A DNA stretch of 17,772 nt from JBGPOS01 sp041488155 (GTDB lineage: Bacteria; Chloroflexota; Dehalococcoidia; Tepidiformales; Tepidiformaceae), in the NCBI GenBank assembly GCA_041488155.1, contig JBGPOS010000073.1:1-17772 (forward strand), in the 5' to 3' direction. The notes below the pieces were generated by a model. That model saw only the letters and a program-made list of their open reading frames with translations. It searched no databases and had not been told where the DNA came from. This document shows positions 7,319-15,096 of the stretch, piece by piece (positions within the stretch are counted from its first letter, which is position 1; each line of letters opens with the position of its first letter). A program made the translations under genes and the position numbers.

Positions 7319-8686
7319 CTAGATCGGGGGGGCGGCCCAGGGGGCGGCGCGTTCGTAGGCCTGGGCCAGGCGGCAGAGGAGGGCTTCTTCGAAGGGGCGG
7401 CCTGCGAGCGAGAAGCCGACCGGGAGCCCGCCCTTCCCGAGCCCGCAGGGCACCGCGATAACGGGCTGGCCCGTGTAATCCCAGGGGCTCGTGAGGGCTG
7501 CGTAGCGGTAGGCGCCGTCGCGGGTTTCGCTGATGGGGCAGGCGACCGCGGGGCAGGTCGGGACCGCGATCGCGTCGACGCTCCGCATCACGGAACGCAC
7601 CTGGTCCGTAAACTCGCGACGCAGCCGCAGCCCGTTGACGTAGTCGACCGCGGAGACGGTCAGCCCGAACAGGAGGATCGCCCGCACTTCGTCGCTGTAC
7701 TTCTCGGGGGAGGTGCGCAGCCATTCGGCGTGGAAGGCGGAAGCCTCGGCCTGGAGGATGTTGATCTGGAGCCCGGCGTCGAGCATCGGGATCACGACGT
7801 CGCTGACGACGGCCCCGAGCTTGCGGAGGACGCCGATCGCGGCTTCGAAGGCGGTCGCGACCTCCGTCTCGACCTGTCGGAGCTGGCTGCGGGCGACGCC
7901 GATGCGGACTCCGGCGATCGACCGGCCCAGCTCGGCGGTGGCGTCGAAGCCGTTGTGGCGGACGGAGCCGGGGTCGGCGGAGTCGTAGCCGGCGATGGCG
8001 TTGAGGAAGAGGGCGGCATCTTCGACGCTGCGGGCGAGCGGCCCGACGTGGTCGAGCGACCACGAGAGGGGCGAGACGCCGGCGCGAGAGACGAGGCCGT
8101 AGGTCGGCATCAGGCCGACGGTGCCGCAGAGGGCGGCGGGAATGCGGATCGAGCCGCCGGTGTCGGTGCCGATGGCGGCAAAGCATTCGCCGCTGGCGAC
8201 GGCCGCGCCCGAACCGCCGCTGGAGCCGCCGGGGTGGCAGTCGAGGTTCCAGGGGTTGTGGACGGCGCCGTACCAGTGGTTGTTGCTCGTCGCGCCGTAG
8301 GCGAACTCGTGGAGGTTGAGCTTGCCCAGGGAGACCGCGCCCGCCCGGCGGAGCTTGCGCACGACGGTGGCGTCGAAGTCCGGGACCCAGTCCGCGAGGA
8401 CGCCGGAGCCGGCGGTGGTGCGCACGCCTTTGGTCGCGCAGAGGTCCTTGATGGCGACGGGGATGCCGTGGAGGGGGCCGCGATCCTTCCCGCTGGCGAG
8501 ATCGGCGTCGGCGGCGCGCGCGGCGGCGAGGGCGGCGCCGGCGGTGACCGTGATGAAGGCGTTCAGCTTCGGTTCGAGGGCTTCGATGCGGGCGAGGCAG
8601 GCCTCGGTCAGCTCGACCGAGCGCACCTTCTTTGCGCGCAGCCGGCGGCCGGCTTCGGTGATTGTGAGTTCGGTCAGGGCAGGCAT
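7319..8686 (-). CDS. Amidase signature family enzyme
   Basis: A 455-residue amidase with the complete Ser-cisSer-Lys triad: K80 in PVAIKDLC, cis-Ser S155 in PGGSSGGSGA, and nucleophile S179 in GTDTGGSIRIP. The spacings (75 and 24 residues) equal those of fatty acid amide hydrolase (K142, S217, S241), so it should be active. The family hydrolyses small amides, including the GatA glutaminase subunit. With no gatB or gatC beside it, a catabolic amidase is more likely than a tRNA amidotransferase. GGAGG lies ten bases before the ATG. It is downstream of the solute-binding lipoprotein on the same strand, separated by a repeat. Confidence 0.93.
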   Translation of the reverse strand: MPALTELTITEAGRRLRAKKVRSVELTEACLARIEALEPKLNAFITVTAGAALAAARAADADLASGKDRGPLHGIPVAIKDLCATKGVRTTAGSGVLADWVPDFDATVVRKLRRAGAVSLGKLNLHEFAYGATSNNHWYGAVHNPWNLDCHPGGSSGGSGAAVASGECFAAIGTDTGGSIRIPAALCGTVGLMPTYGLVSRAGVSPLSWSLDHVGPLARSVEDAALFLNAIAGYDSADPGSVRHNGFDATAELGRSIAGVRIGVARSQLRQVETEVATAFEAAIGVLRKLGAVVSDVVIPMLDAGLQINILQAEASAFHAEWLRTSPEKYSDEVRAILLFGLTVSAVDYVNGLRLRREFTDQVRSVMRSVDAIAVPTCPAVACPISETRDGAYRYAALTSPWDYTGQPVIAVPCGLGKGGLPVGFSLAGRPFEEALLCRLAQAYERAAPWAAPPI

Positions 8687-8743
8687 CAGTGGCGGGCCTC
8701 CGGTGGAGTGGTGGGGGCTAGCTTACGCCGGGCGGCGGGTGGA

Positions 8744-8795
8744 GCGGCAATCGCCGATACGCCGCCACTCCCATAGTCCGATACCGGGGCGGGTG
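8744..8795. repeat. Conserved 52-bp block of the hairpin element, right arm only
   Basis: It matches the blocks at 10753-10804, 11737-11788 and 12669-12720 with only a few substitutions (for example GCCGCCACTC for GCCGACACTC). The octamer left arm is missing, replaced by GGCGGCGGGTGG. It begins 15 bp past the minus-strand lipoprotein stop. Confidence 0.8.
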
Positions 8796-8809
8796 TGCGC
8801 CGGGCTGGG

Positions 8810-10594
8810 CTACGCCGGGCGGCCCTGCCAGGTGGGGTCGGTCTGGTCGATCCAGCGAGTGTTCCAGAATGTGTGGGTGTTGGTGAACGCGGCTATCTCG
8901 CCGACCTTGTAATAGTTCCAGGCGAGCCTGTCGCTCACTTCCAACGAGATGTAAGGGACGCCTGCCCCGTAGGCGTTGAGGAGTTCCTTGTTGATCTCGA
9001 TGTCGTATTGCTTCCGCTTGCCGGCGTCGAGCTCGAGGATCGCTTTCCCCGTGAGCTCATCTACCTTGTCGATCTTCACTCCTGTCTGCGAAAACTGGGG
9101 AGCGGTCGAGTTGTACTGCCTCCAGAGGTCGAGCGTCGGCTCGAGTTTCGCGATGTTGGCGATCCAGCCGTACCAGATGTTGTTGCTACCGTTGCCATAT
9201 TTTTGCTTGACGAGCTTGTCGACGATCGTCGAGTACGGCTCGACCTTGACGTTGAAGGCGTTCCCGAGGTTGTCGCGCAGCATCTTCGCGATGCTCGGGC
9301 CGACCCCGGGGTAGCTGCCTACAAAGGCATCAGGGAGGTCGATGACGACATCGCCCAGGGCTTGTCCTGCGCCCGCCTCCCACATCTTCTTCGCCTCGGC
9401 CAGGTCCTTTGTGTGGTCTTCGAGGTAGCCGGGGAAGGTGATGAGCTCCTTGTCGCTGAGACCAAAGGCCGACTGCGGCGGCGGGATGTTGCCGGAGAGG
9501 GCCGCATTGCCCTGGTACAACTGCTGGATGAGAGCACGTCGGTCGATGCTCCGGAAGATGGCGCCAATGAGGTTCCTGTTGTTCCAGGGCGCAGCCCCGC
9601 CGTAGTAGGTGCCCGCCAACGGGTTGAAGGCGAAGTTCGAGAACTTATAGATCTGTTTTCCCAGGCGCTTCAGGAGGTCGTTCATGATCTCGACGTTGGG
9701 GAAAAAGATGTCGATCTGCTTGCGCTCGAACGCGGTCTGGAGGGCCGGGTAGTCCGGGAACTGCTCAAAGAAGTCATGGCCATCGAGCAAAGGGTCACCC
9801 ATCGCGAACCGGTCGAAGCGGCGGAGCTTGAACGAGCCTGCGGTCTTGAGCTCGGTGAGGACGTAGGCACCAGTACCGATGACGTGCTCGGCCCTGATGC
9901 TGGCGTAGTCTTTTTCGAAGGCCGCTACCGCCTCCGGGGCCTGTACCTTTGCCCAGGGGCCTGCGAGCGTCGTCAGGAAGAACGGGTTGGGCTTGCTGAA
10001 CTTGACCGTCACCGTCCCCGGGTCGGTGACCGTGACGGTGTCAACGGAGGCAAACTCTGCTTTACGGACGAACAACGGGTCGTCGACCCCGCCTGCCCTG
10101 CCCGCCTTGTTCCGATCGATGAAGAACTTTATGTCCTCCGCCCGAGCTATCCGCCCGTTCACTGGCGGCTTGTCGTGCCAGGGCATGTTCGGGCGGAGCT
10201 TGAGGACGAGGGTGGAGGCGTCGGGCTGCTCCCACTTCTCGGCGAAGGCCCCCTCAAGTTCGGCCTTCTCGAAGCTCTTGTAGTGGACGATGCCCAGGTT
10301 CGTCAGCCCCGCGAGGTTACCTACGGGGAAAGAGTAGCCCCGGTCGAAATCGAAAGTCTCGAAGGTACTATTGGTCCAATCCCAGCGCTGGATGCCGCCC
10401 TTCTTGGGCGTGGCCGCGGCCGTCGTCGGACTCCCGGCCGGGGCTGCGCCCGTCCCCTTGTTGTCATCGCCGCAGCCGACGAGGCCGAGGCCAGCGGCCC
10501 CGAGCCCGGCGACCGCCGCGCCACCCACGAACCGCCGTCGCGAAAAGCGGCCGCTACCGGATCGTCGAGCCCAGTAGGTGTCGGCCTGGCTCAT
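8810..10594 (-). CDS. Tat-exported solute-binding lipoprotein, family 5 ABC type
   Basis: 594 residues. The N-terminus has a twin-arginine signal (F-S18-R-R-R-F-V), a hydrophobic Ala/Gly stretch and a lipobox LVGC with C41, so the mature protein is a lipid-anchored extracytoplasmic receptor. The family 5 (peptide/oligopeptide/nickel) signature is seen in LKLRPNMPWHD (131-141) followed by ARAEDIKFFID, and later in NNRNLIGAIFRSIDRRALI. The start chosen has GGGGGAG upstream (GTACCG spacer); the open frame continues further only through repeat DNA. No permease or ATPase genes adjoin it, so it is an orphan receptor whose ligand is unknown. Confidence 0.9.
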   Translation of the reverse strand: MSQADTYWARRSGSGRFSRRRFVGGAAVAGLGAAGLGLVGCGDDNKGTGAAPAGSPTTAAATPKKGGIQRWDWTNSTFETFDFDRGYSFPVGNLAGLTNLGIVHYKSFEKAELEGAFAEKWEQPDASTLVLKLRPNMPWHDKPPVNGRIARAEDIKFFIDRNKAGRAGGVDDPLFVRKAEFASVDTVTVTDPGTVTVKFSKPNPFFLTTLAGPWAKVQAPEAVAAFEKDYASIRAEHVIGTGAYVLTELKTAGSFKLRRFDRFAMGDPLLDGHDFFEQFPDYPALQTAFERKQIDIFFPNVEIMNDLLKRLGKQIYKFSNFAFNPLAGTYYGGAAPWNNRNLIGAIFRSIDRRALIQQLYQGNAALSGNIPPPQSAFGLSDKELITFPGYLEDHTKDLAEAKKMWEAGAGQALGDVVIDLPDAFVGSYPGVGPSIAKMLRDNLGNAFNVKVEPYSTIVDKLVKQKYGNGSNNIWYGWIANIAKLEPTLDLWRQYNSTAPQFSQTGVKIDKVDELTGKAILELDAGKRKQYDIEINKELLNAYGAGVPYISLEVSDRLAWNYYKVGEIAAFTNTHTFWNTRWIDQTDPTWQGRPA

Positions 10595-10683
10595 CGGTAC
10601 TCCCCCAAACGGTCCCCGCCGTCCCAGGCCGGGATGCAACTCTGATGCGCGGAGTATACGTCCGCCGCATGGCGCCACAAGAT

Positions 10684-10804
10684 GCGAATGGGCGAATGGG
10701 CGACGGGGCGAGGCCGGGTATCGGAGTAACGGGGTATCGGGGTGTCGGGGAGGCGGCAATCGCCGATACACCGACACTCCCATACTCCGATACCGGGGCG
10801 AATG
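10684..10804. repeat. Full hairpin octamer element (best example)
   Basis: GCGAATGG-type octamers (10684-10712) are followed by a left arm (10717-10748) of CGGAGTAA, CGGGGTAT and CGGGGTGT units, a 14-nt loop, and a right arm (10763-10794). The right arm's reverse complement matches the left arm at 26 of 32 bases by hand count. The conserved right block spans 10753-10804. It fills the gap between the four-cysteine protein's stop (10817) and the lipoprotein's start. Confidence 0.85.
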
Positions 10805-10816
10805 GACGACTGATCG

Positions 10817-11608
10817 CTACGGGTTGAGGGGTGCCAAAGGGTCGAGTGGCGGCACCGCTGGGAAATTGCAACCACCCGGGAAGTCGGGCTGATACACGTA
10901 CACGAACACCTCGGCGTAACCGCTCACAGACTGCATCGCGAACGAGTTGCTGCGTTTCACACAATCAGGACGGGTGAGGTCTAGCCTCGTCGGCAGCCTG
11001 ACGCCATCCATCCCATTCACAGTCGTGCGATATGGGGCCATCACGTCGCGCAGAAAGAGGAAAAGCCCCTCTTCCCCGAACGCCGGCGATCGAAGTTTTT
11101 GGGGACTGCCCGGGCAGGTCACATCGTAGTGCCATTCCGGCGGGTCGATGCTGGCGAGAATGTCGAGGTCGCCGGAGTGGTGCACGGTCATCAGGAAGCC
11201 TGGCTTCGTTATCTGTGCGGACCAGGTACAGCCCACGGAGTCGGCGCCCTCGGGCGATAGGGAAAACTGGCCGGCGACGGCGGCCGGGCTGTCCAGGACC
11301 GACGGCAATGGCGCGTCCGCCGTCGCAATGATGGGCACTATTTTGAACCCGGTGGCGGTCACACCGAGTTCGTGCGCCTGGATGCGAATACTGATTCGGA
11401 CCCAGCGAGCACCGTCGAAAACCGGCGTCGGTTGGGCGGCCGGGGGATTCGCGGAATCGGCGGCGAGGCCGGCGACGTGGCGCCTGTGGGGCCCAACCGC
11501 AGCGGGCGCGGCCGCGACGGCGCTGTCGCTCGTGCGCTGCGCCCACAGCGACGTGGCACCGAGCCCGGCTACGAGCAGGACCAGCGCCAGGCCTGTCCGA
11601 ATCCGCAC
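10817..11608 (-). CDS. Exported four-cysteine protein, duplicate copy 1
   Basis: 263 residues from a GTG start at 11608. I do not recognise the family. Residues ~4-23 (hydrophobic, ending SLWAQ) form a signal peptide with a plausible cleavage at WA-Q. An Ala/Pro-rich stretch follows, then a beta-rich domain with four cysteines in the contexts VGCTW, VTCPG, DCVKR and GGC, all shared with the neighbour at 11804-12544. Even spacing outside the cytoplasm suggests two disulfides. This copy has a longer C-terminal tail (NFPAVPPLDPLAPLNP). The start is chosen because its duplicate begins identically (GTG CGG ATT CGG); the open frame upstream is repeat DNA. Confidence 0.8.
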   Translation of the reverse strand: MRIRTGLALVLLVAGLGATSLWAQRTSDSAVAAAPAAVGPHRRHVAGLAADSANPPAAQPTPVFDGARWVRISIRIQAHELGVTATGFKIVPIIATADAPLPSVLDSPAAVAGQFSLSPEGADSVGCTWSAQITKPGFLMTVHHSGDLDILASIDPPEWHYDVTCPGSPQKLRSPAFGEEGLFLFLRDVMAPYRTTVNGMDGVRLPTRLDLTRPDCVKRSNSFAMQSVSGYAEVFVYVYQPDFPGGCNFPAVPPLDPLAPLNP

Positions 11609-11673
11609 AGTGCTACCCGGTCCCCTTCGGGACGGACGATAGCGAGTGCGGGCGACTTTGCAAACGTTCGAAG

Positions 11674-11788
11674 GGGCGAGTGGGCGACGGGGCGAGGCCG
11701 GGTAACGGGGTATCGGGGTATCGGGGTGTCGGGGAGACGGCAATCGCCGATACGCCGAGACTCCCATACTCCGATACCGGGGCCGGTG
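11674..11788. repeat. Hairpin octamer element between duplicate genes
   Basis: GGGCGAGT, GGGCGACG and GGGCGAGG octamers (11674-11697) precede GGTAACGG/GGTATCGG units and the conserved block (11737-11788). The layout matches 10684-10804. It is in the same place relative to the gene downstream of it, starting 16 bp past the second copy's stop. Confidence 0.85.
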
Positions 11789-11803
11789 AGGCGGGGCTTA
11801 GAC

Positions 11804-12544
11804 TCAGAAACAGCCCGGGAAGTCAGGCTGATACACGTGCACCCACACCTCGGCGTGACCAGTAGCAGAATCCGTCTCGAAGTGGTTGAGGCGTTTCACA
11901 CACGGAGGATGGAAAAGGTCCGTGCCCGTCGGCAGCCTGACGGGCACGGGGTTCACAGTCGTGCGATATGGGGTCATCAATTCGTTCAGAAAGAGGAAAA
12001 GCGATTCTTCGCCGGACGCCGGCGACCGAATTTCGCCTGGATAGCCCGGGCAGGTCACCGCGTAGTGCCATTCCGGCGAGACGATGGTGGCGAGAACGTC
12101 CAGGTCGCCAGAGTGGTACACGGTCATCGTGAAGCCTAACTTCTTGAACACCGGAGTCCAGGTGCAGCCCACGGCGTCGACGCCCTCGGGCGTTAGTTCA
12201 AACTGACCCGTCACGGTGGCTGGGCTTTGAAGCGCCGTCGGCAATGGCGCGTCCGCCGTCGCAAAGATGGGCACTATTTTGAACCCGGTGGAGGTCACAC
12301 CCCCTTCGTGCGCCTGGATGCGAATATTGATTCGGACCCAGCGATCACCGTCGAAAGCCGGAGTCGGCTGCTCGGCCGGGGGATTCGCGGAATCGGCAGC
12401 GAGGCCGGCGACGTGGCGCCTGTGGGGCCCAACCGCAGCGGGCGCGGCCGCGACGGCGTCGTCGCTCATGCGCTGCGCCCACAGCGACGCAGCGCCGAGC
12501 CCGGCCACCAGCAGGGCCAGCGCCAGGCCTATCCGAATCCGCAC
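11804..12544 (-). CDS. Exported four-cysteine protein, duplicate copy 2
   Basis: 246 residues from GTG at 12544. It is a close paralogue of the protein at 10817-11608 along its whole length; long blocks such as APAAVGPHRRHVAGLAADSA are identical. The signal peptide covers residues ~4-23. Cysteines are at 127, 165, 215 and 245. The first ~60 bp upstream of the GTG are also duplicated (shared ACGGACGATAGCGAGTGCGG), so the promoter region was copied with the gene. The most variable parts are 130-137 and the C-terminus. Function is unknown; it is probably an extracytoplasmic domain with two disulfides. Confidence 0.8.
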   Translation of the reverse strand: MRIRIGLALALLVAGLGAASLWAQRMSDDAVAAAPAAVGPHRRHVAGLAADSANPPAEQPTPAFDGDRWVRINIRIQAHEGGVTSTGFKIVPIFATADAPLPTALQSPATVTGQFELTPEGVDAVGCTWTPVFKKLGFTMTVYHSGDLDVLATIVSPEWHYAVTCPGYPGEIRSPASGEESLFLFLNELMTPYRTTVNPVPVRLPTGTDLFHPPCVKRLNHFETDSATGHAEVWVHVYQPDFPGCF

Positions 12545-12610
12545 AGTGCCACCCGGTTCCCTTCCGGACGGACGATAGCGAGTGCGGGCGACTTTGCAAG
12601 AGGTCCGAAG

Positions 12611-12720
12611 GGGCGAGTGGGCGAATGGGCGAATGGACGAATGGGCGAATGGGCGAGCGGCGGGTGGGGCGGCAATCGCCGATACGCCGACACTCCCATA
12701 CTCCGATACCGGGGCGGGTG
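12611..12720. repeat. Hairpin octamer element with six-unit array
   Basis: Six octamers (GGGCGAGT, GGGCGAAT twice, GGACGAAT, GGGCGAAT, GGGCGAGC; 12611-12658) are followed directly by the conserved block (12669-12720), the copy closest to consensus. It starts 22 bp past the stop of the cyclase-hydrolase gene. Confidence 0.85.
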
Positions 12721-12742
12721 GGCGACGGGGGGCCGCCCTGGG

Positions 12743-14806
12743 TCAGCGCAGGGACTTCTTGCCCGCGCGCACGGCTTCGACCACCTGGCGCACAGCCTCG
12801 ACCGTGACCGGGCGGGCCTCTTCGTGGCGGCTGTTCTCCGCGATGCTGTAGAAGAGCTGGGCAGTCCCTGGGACCAACCCCAGTTGCTCCGTCTCCAGCC
12901 GCCGGTTGAGGGCGGCGAAGGTGTCGGGCTGGATCGTGAACGCCGAGCCGCCGTGCCGTCCGGTCCCCCACCACTCGGAGGCGAGGTAGTTCGACTGGCT
13001 CACGAGCGCCAGCGGCATCGCCGGGAGCGGGGGCAGCGCCCGCAGCTCCTGGGGCAGGGTCGTGAGGTCGACGTCGGCCCCGCGCAGGACAAAGTTGGGC
13101 AACGACGAGGTGGACTGGCCCGCGTCTTTGAGGCGGGCGAAGAGGTCGGCGTGGTAGGGGTGGGCGAGGACCAGCCCCGCGACCTCCGAGGGGTTGGAGG
13201 CGGCGTAGACGAACTCCAGCGAGACCATGTAGGCCCAGCTCACGACCACGTAGGGTGGCGAGATACCGGCCACCGAGAGGACCTGGCGGCGGTCTTCGAT
13301 CCCGGCGCGCACCGGCCGCGCCACCTGGACGAGGTCGCTGCGGCCCTGGTTCGGGCGGTCGTAGACGCAGGCGCGCGTGAACTTCGCGACCTCGCGCTGC
13401 GACGTCTTCCACCAATCGCTCGGGGTGGCGTCGAAGCCGTCGTATTCGAAGATGACAGTCGGGGTGCCGGTGCCCTGGCAGTCGAGGTAGAGCTGGCGGC
13501 CGTCGTCGAGGTAGACGCTGCGGCCGATGTCGAGCTGCTCGGCGATCGTGCCCTGGGCGCGGTCGCGGGCGAGGGCGGCCGTCTGGTCGGACCAGGCCGC
13601 GCCGGGCCGGATCGAGACTGCATACCCTCGCAGCCGCGGGTCGGTCCGCCGAAGCGCCGCCGCCACCTCGCCGCCCTCGCCGGTGCCGTGCGCGACGAAG
13701 CCGGCGCCCTTCACCTGGGGCAGCGCCTGGAGGTAAGAGATCGCGTCGGCGGCGCTACGCTGCCAGGTCTCGGAAGCGCGCGCCTTCACCGCCGGGCTCA
13801 CGCTGCACCAGGAAGAGCTCCCGGCGGGCAATTTGACGAGGTCGAGGTAGTTGAGCTCCATCGTGACGAAGCCGTCGTGGGCGAGTGCCTCCGAGAGACC
13901 GGGGACGAACTCGCCGTTGCAGTCAGGAAGGAGGAGGGCGCTGAACCCGTGCTCGGCGACCGCGATGCCGGTCCCTAGCGAACGTGTCACGGGGTTGCAG
14001 AGCCTCGCTTGCACCTGGGTGCCGGCGCTCGTGAACGTCGTCGCCGCGCAGGCGTAGCCGGTCAGGGCTGCCGGGACGGCGACTGTCGGGGCTGGCGAAG
14101 CTGCCGGGGCGGGCGTCGATCCTGCGGCGCCGGCGGGCTTCTCGGAGTCGCTGGAGGCGTCCCGCGCGAGCACCAGGACCGCGACGACAGCCACGATCAC
14201 CGACACGCCAGCAATCACGGCGCCGAGCACCTTGACGACCGGGCCGCGCCGTCCCCCTTCTGCCACGGGCACGCTCTCGACGGGCGCCGCCTCCTCGCCC
14301 CGCCAGCGCAGCTCGTAGAGATGGACCGGCTCGTCGAGGCCGCGGAGCTGCGTCTCGCCGCGGTCGGAGAAGGCGAAGCCCTTGCCCGCCACCAGCTCGC
14401 GGACGACGTTGCTGACGAGGATCTCGCCCCCCTGGGCGCGGGCCGCGATCCGCGAGGCGGCGATCACGCTCGTGCCGAAAAGGTCGTCGTCCTCGGCGAT
14501 CGGCTCGCCGGCGTTCACGCCCATGCGCACGCGGACCCGTTCGCCCTCCGCGGCAGCGAAAGCCTGCTGCATGGCGACCGCGCAGTCCAACGCCTGCTGG
14601 GCCGAGGCGAAGCTCGCGAGGAAGCCGTCGCCCATGGTCTTGACCTCGGTGCCGCGATTGGCGGCGAGGGCCTCGCGGGTAATCCGCTCGTGCTCGCGCA
14701 GCACCTCGCGGCCGCGCGCGTCGCCCAGCCGCTGCATCATCGAGGTGTGGCCTTCGATGTCGGTGAAGAGGAGTGTGGTGGTGCCCGATGACTGGGACTG
14801 CGGCAT
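12743..14806 (-). CDS. Cyclase domain fused by a membrane helix to degenerate alpha/beta-hydrolase regions
   Basis: 687 residues. Residues 10-165 are a class III cyclase domain with D16 (FTDIEGHT), K56 and D60 (EVKTMGDG) and R119 (VIAASR). One membrane helix follows at ~190-214, then an Ala/Pro linker (225-247). The outer part holds a dienelactone-hydrolase-like segment (~276-420) in which the GxCxGG elbow reads GTGEGG (374-379), and a second alpha/beta-hydrolase domain (~430-687) with YDRPNQGRSD. In the latter the GHSxGG elbow reads SWAYMV (523-528), while a possible catalytic His remains (H661). Both nucleophiles are lost, so the outer region looks like a ligand-binding sensor and not an enzyme. 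A TACAAT box lies at 14832-14827. Confidence 0.85.
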   Translation of the reverse strand: MPQSQSSGTTTLLFTDIEGHTSMMQRLGDARGREVLREHERITREALAANRGTEVKTMGDGFLASFASAQQALDCAVAMQQAFAAAEGERVRVRMGVNAGEPIAEDDDLFGTSVIAASRIAARAQGGEILVSNVVRELVAGKGFAFSDRGETQLRGLDEPVHLYELRWRGEEAAPVESVPVAEGGRRGPVVKVLGAVIAGVSVIVAVVAVLVLARDASSDSEKPAGAAGSTPAPAASPAPTVAVPAALTGYACAATTFTSAGTQVQARLCNPVTRSLGTGIAVAEHGFSALLLPDCNGEFVPGLSEALAHDGFVTMELNYLDLVKLPAGSSSWCSVSPAVKARASETWQRSAADAISYLQALPQVKGAGFVAHGTGEGGEVAAALRRTDPRLRGYAVSIRPGAAWSDQTAALARDRAQGTIAEQLDIGRSVYLDDGRQLYLDCQGTGTPTVIFEYDGFDATPSDWWKTSQREVAKFTRACVYDRPNQGRSDLVQVARPVRAGIEDRRQVLSVAGISPPYVVVSWAYMVSLEFVYAASNPSEVAGLVLAHPYHADLFARLKDAGQSTSSLPNFVLRGADVDLTTLPQELRALPPLPAMPLALVSQSNYLASEWWGTGRHGGSAFTIQPDTFAALNRRLETEQLGLVPGTAQLFYSIAENSRHEEARPVTVEAVRQVVEAVRAGKKSLR

Positions 14807-14903
14807 GCGGCGACCTGATCACCGCGATTGTAAGCCACTCGCAACGGGCGCCGGGCCGGTCAGGGGTAAAGGACAGGCGCCGTGTTCTCGTTCGCCCGGG
14901 TCG

Positions 14904-15083
14904 TCAGGCCTTTCGCCAGCGTTCGACCGACTGTGTGGTTTGGGGTTCGGTCGTCAACTTCGGGTCGGGGGGCCTTCGCCGCGCTGCCGCCATCGCCGCC
15001 ACGCGGGCGAGGTCGGCCGCGGCGGCCTCGACGCCGGCCTGGGCAAAGGCTCGCTTCACTTCGTCCACCGCGTCGTCCGCCAT
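14904..15083 (-). CDS. Small 59-residue protein
   Basis: The frame runs from ATG at 15083 to TGA at 14904-14906. It is supported by a strong Shine-Dalgarno sequence (GAGGAGGT, plus-strand 15090-15097) six bases before the ATG. The protein starts MADDAVDEVKRAF, has an Ala-rich amphipathic helix (AQAGVEAAAADLARVAAMAA), and ends in a basic/proline tail PKLTTEPQTTQSVERWRKA. It is slightly like the small AtzG/GatC-type partner subunits of amidases, but this is only an impression. It may be co-directional with the cyclase-hydrolase gene. Alternative: an uncharacterised orphan. Confidence 0.6.
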   Translation of the reverse strand: MADDAVDEVKRAFAQAGVEAAAADLARVAAMAAARRRPPDPKLTTEPQTTQSVERWRKA

Positions 15084-15096
15084 GCCGGCACCTCCT

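Noticed and set aside
8795..10645. A long plus-strand open frame (over 600 codons) through the lipoprotein gene
   Set aside because: It is the antisense of a well-supported family 5 receptor with a signal peptide. High GC content makes long antisense frames common, and its protein shows no family motif.
10595..10783. A longer N-terminus for the lipoprotein
   Set aside because: The extra 63 residues come from repeat DNA (PRHPDTPLLRYP-like) and would bury the Tat signal; the ATG at 10594 has a proper ribosome site.
10717..10794. The octamer hairpin as a plain rho-independent terminator
   Set aside because: There is no T tract on either side and the arms are long and imperfect; termination may still occur, but the structure does not match the classical form, so it is listed as a repeat.
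12227..13978. A plus-strand open frame of 583 codons across the duplicate gene, repeat and cyclase-hydrolase
   Set aside because: It crosses intergenic repeats and lies antisense to two real genes; its translation is low-complexity Arg/Gly/Ala sequence.
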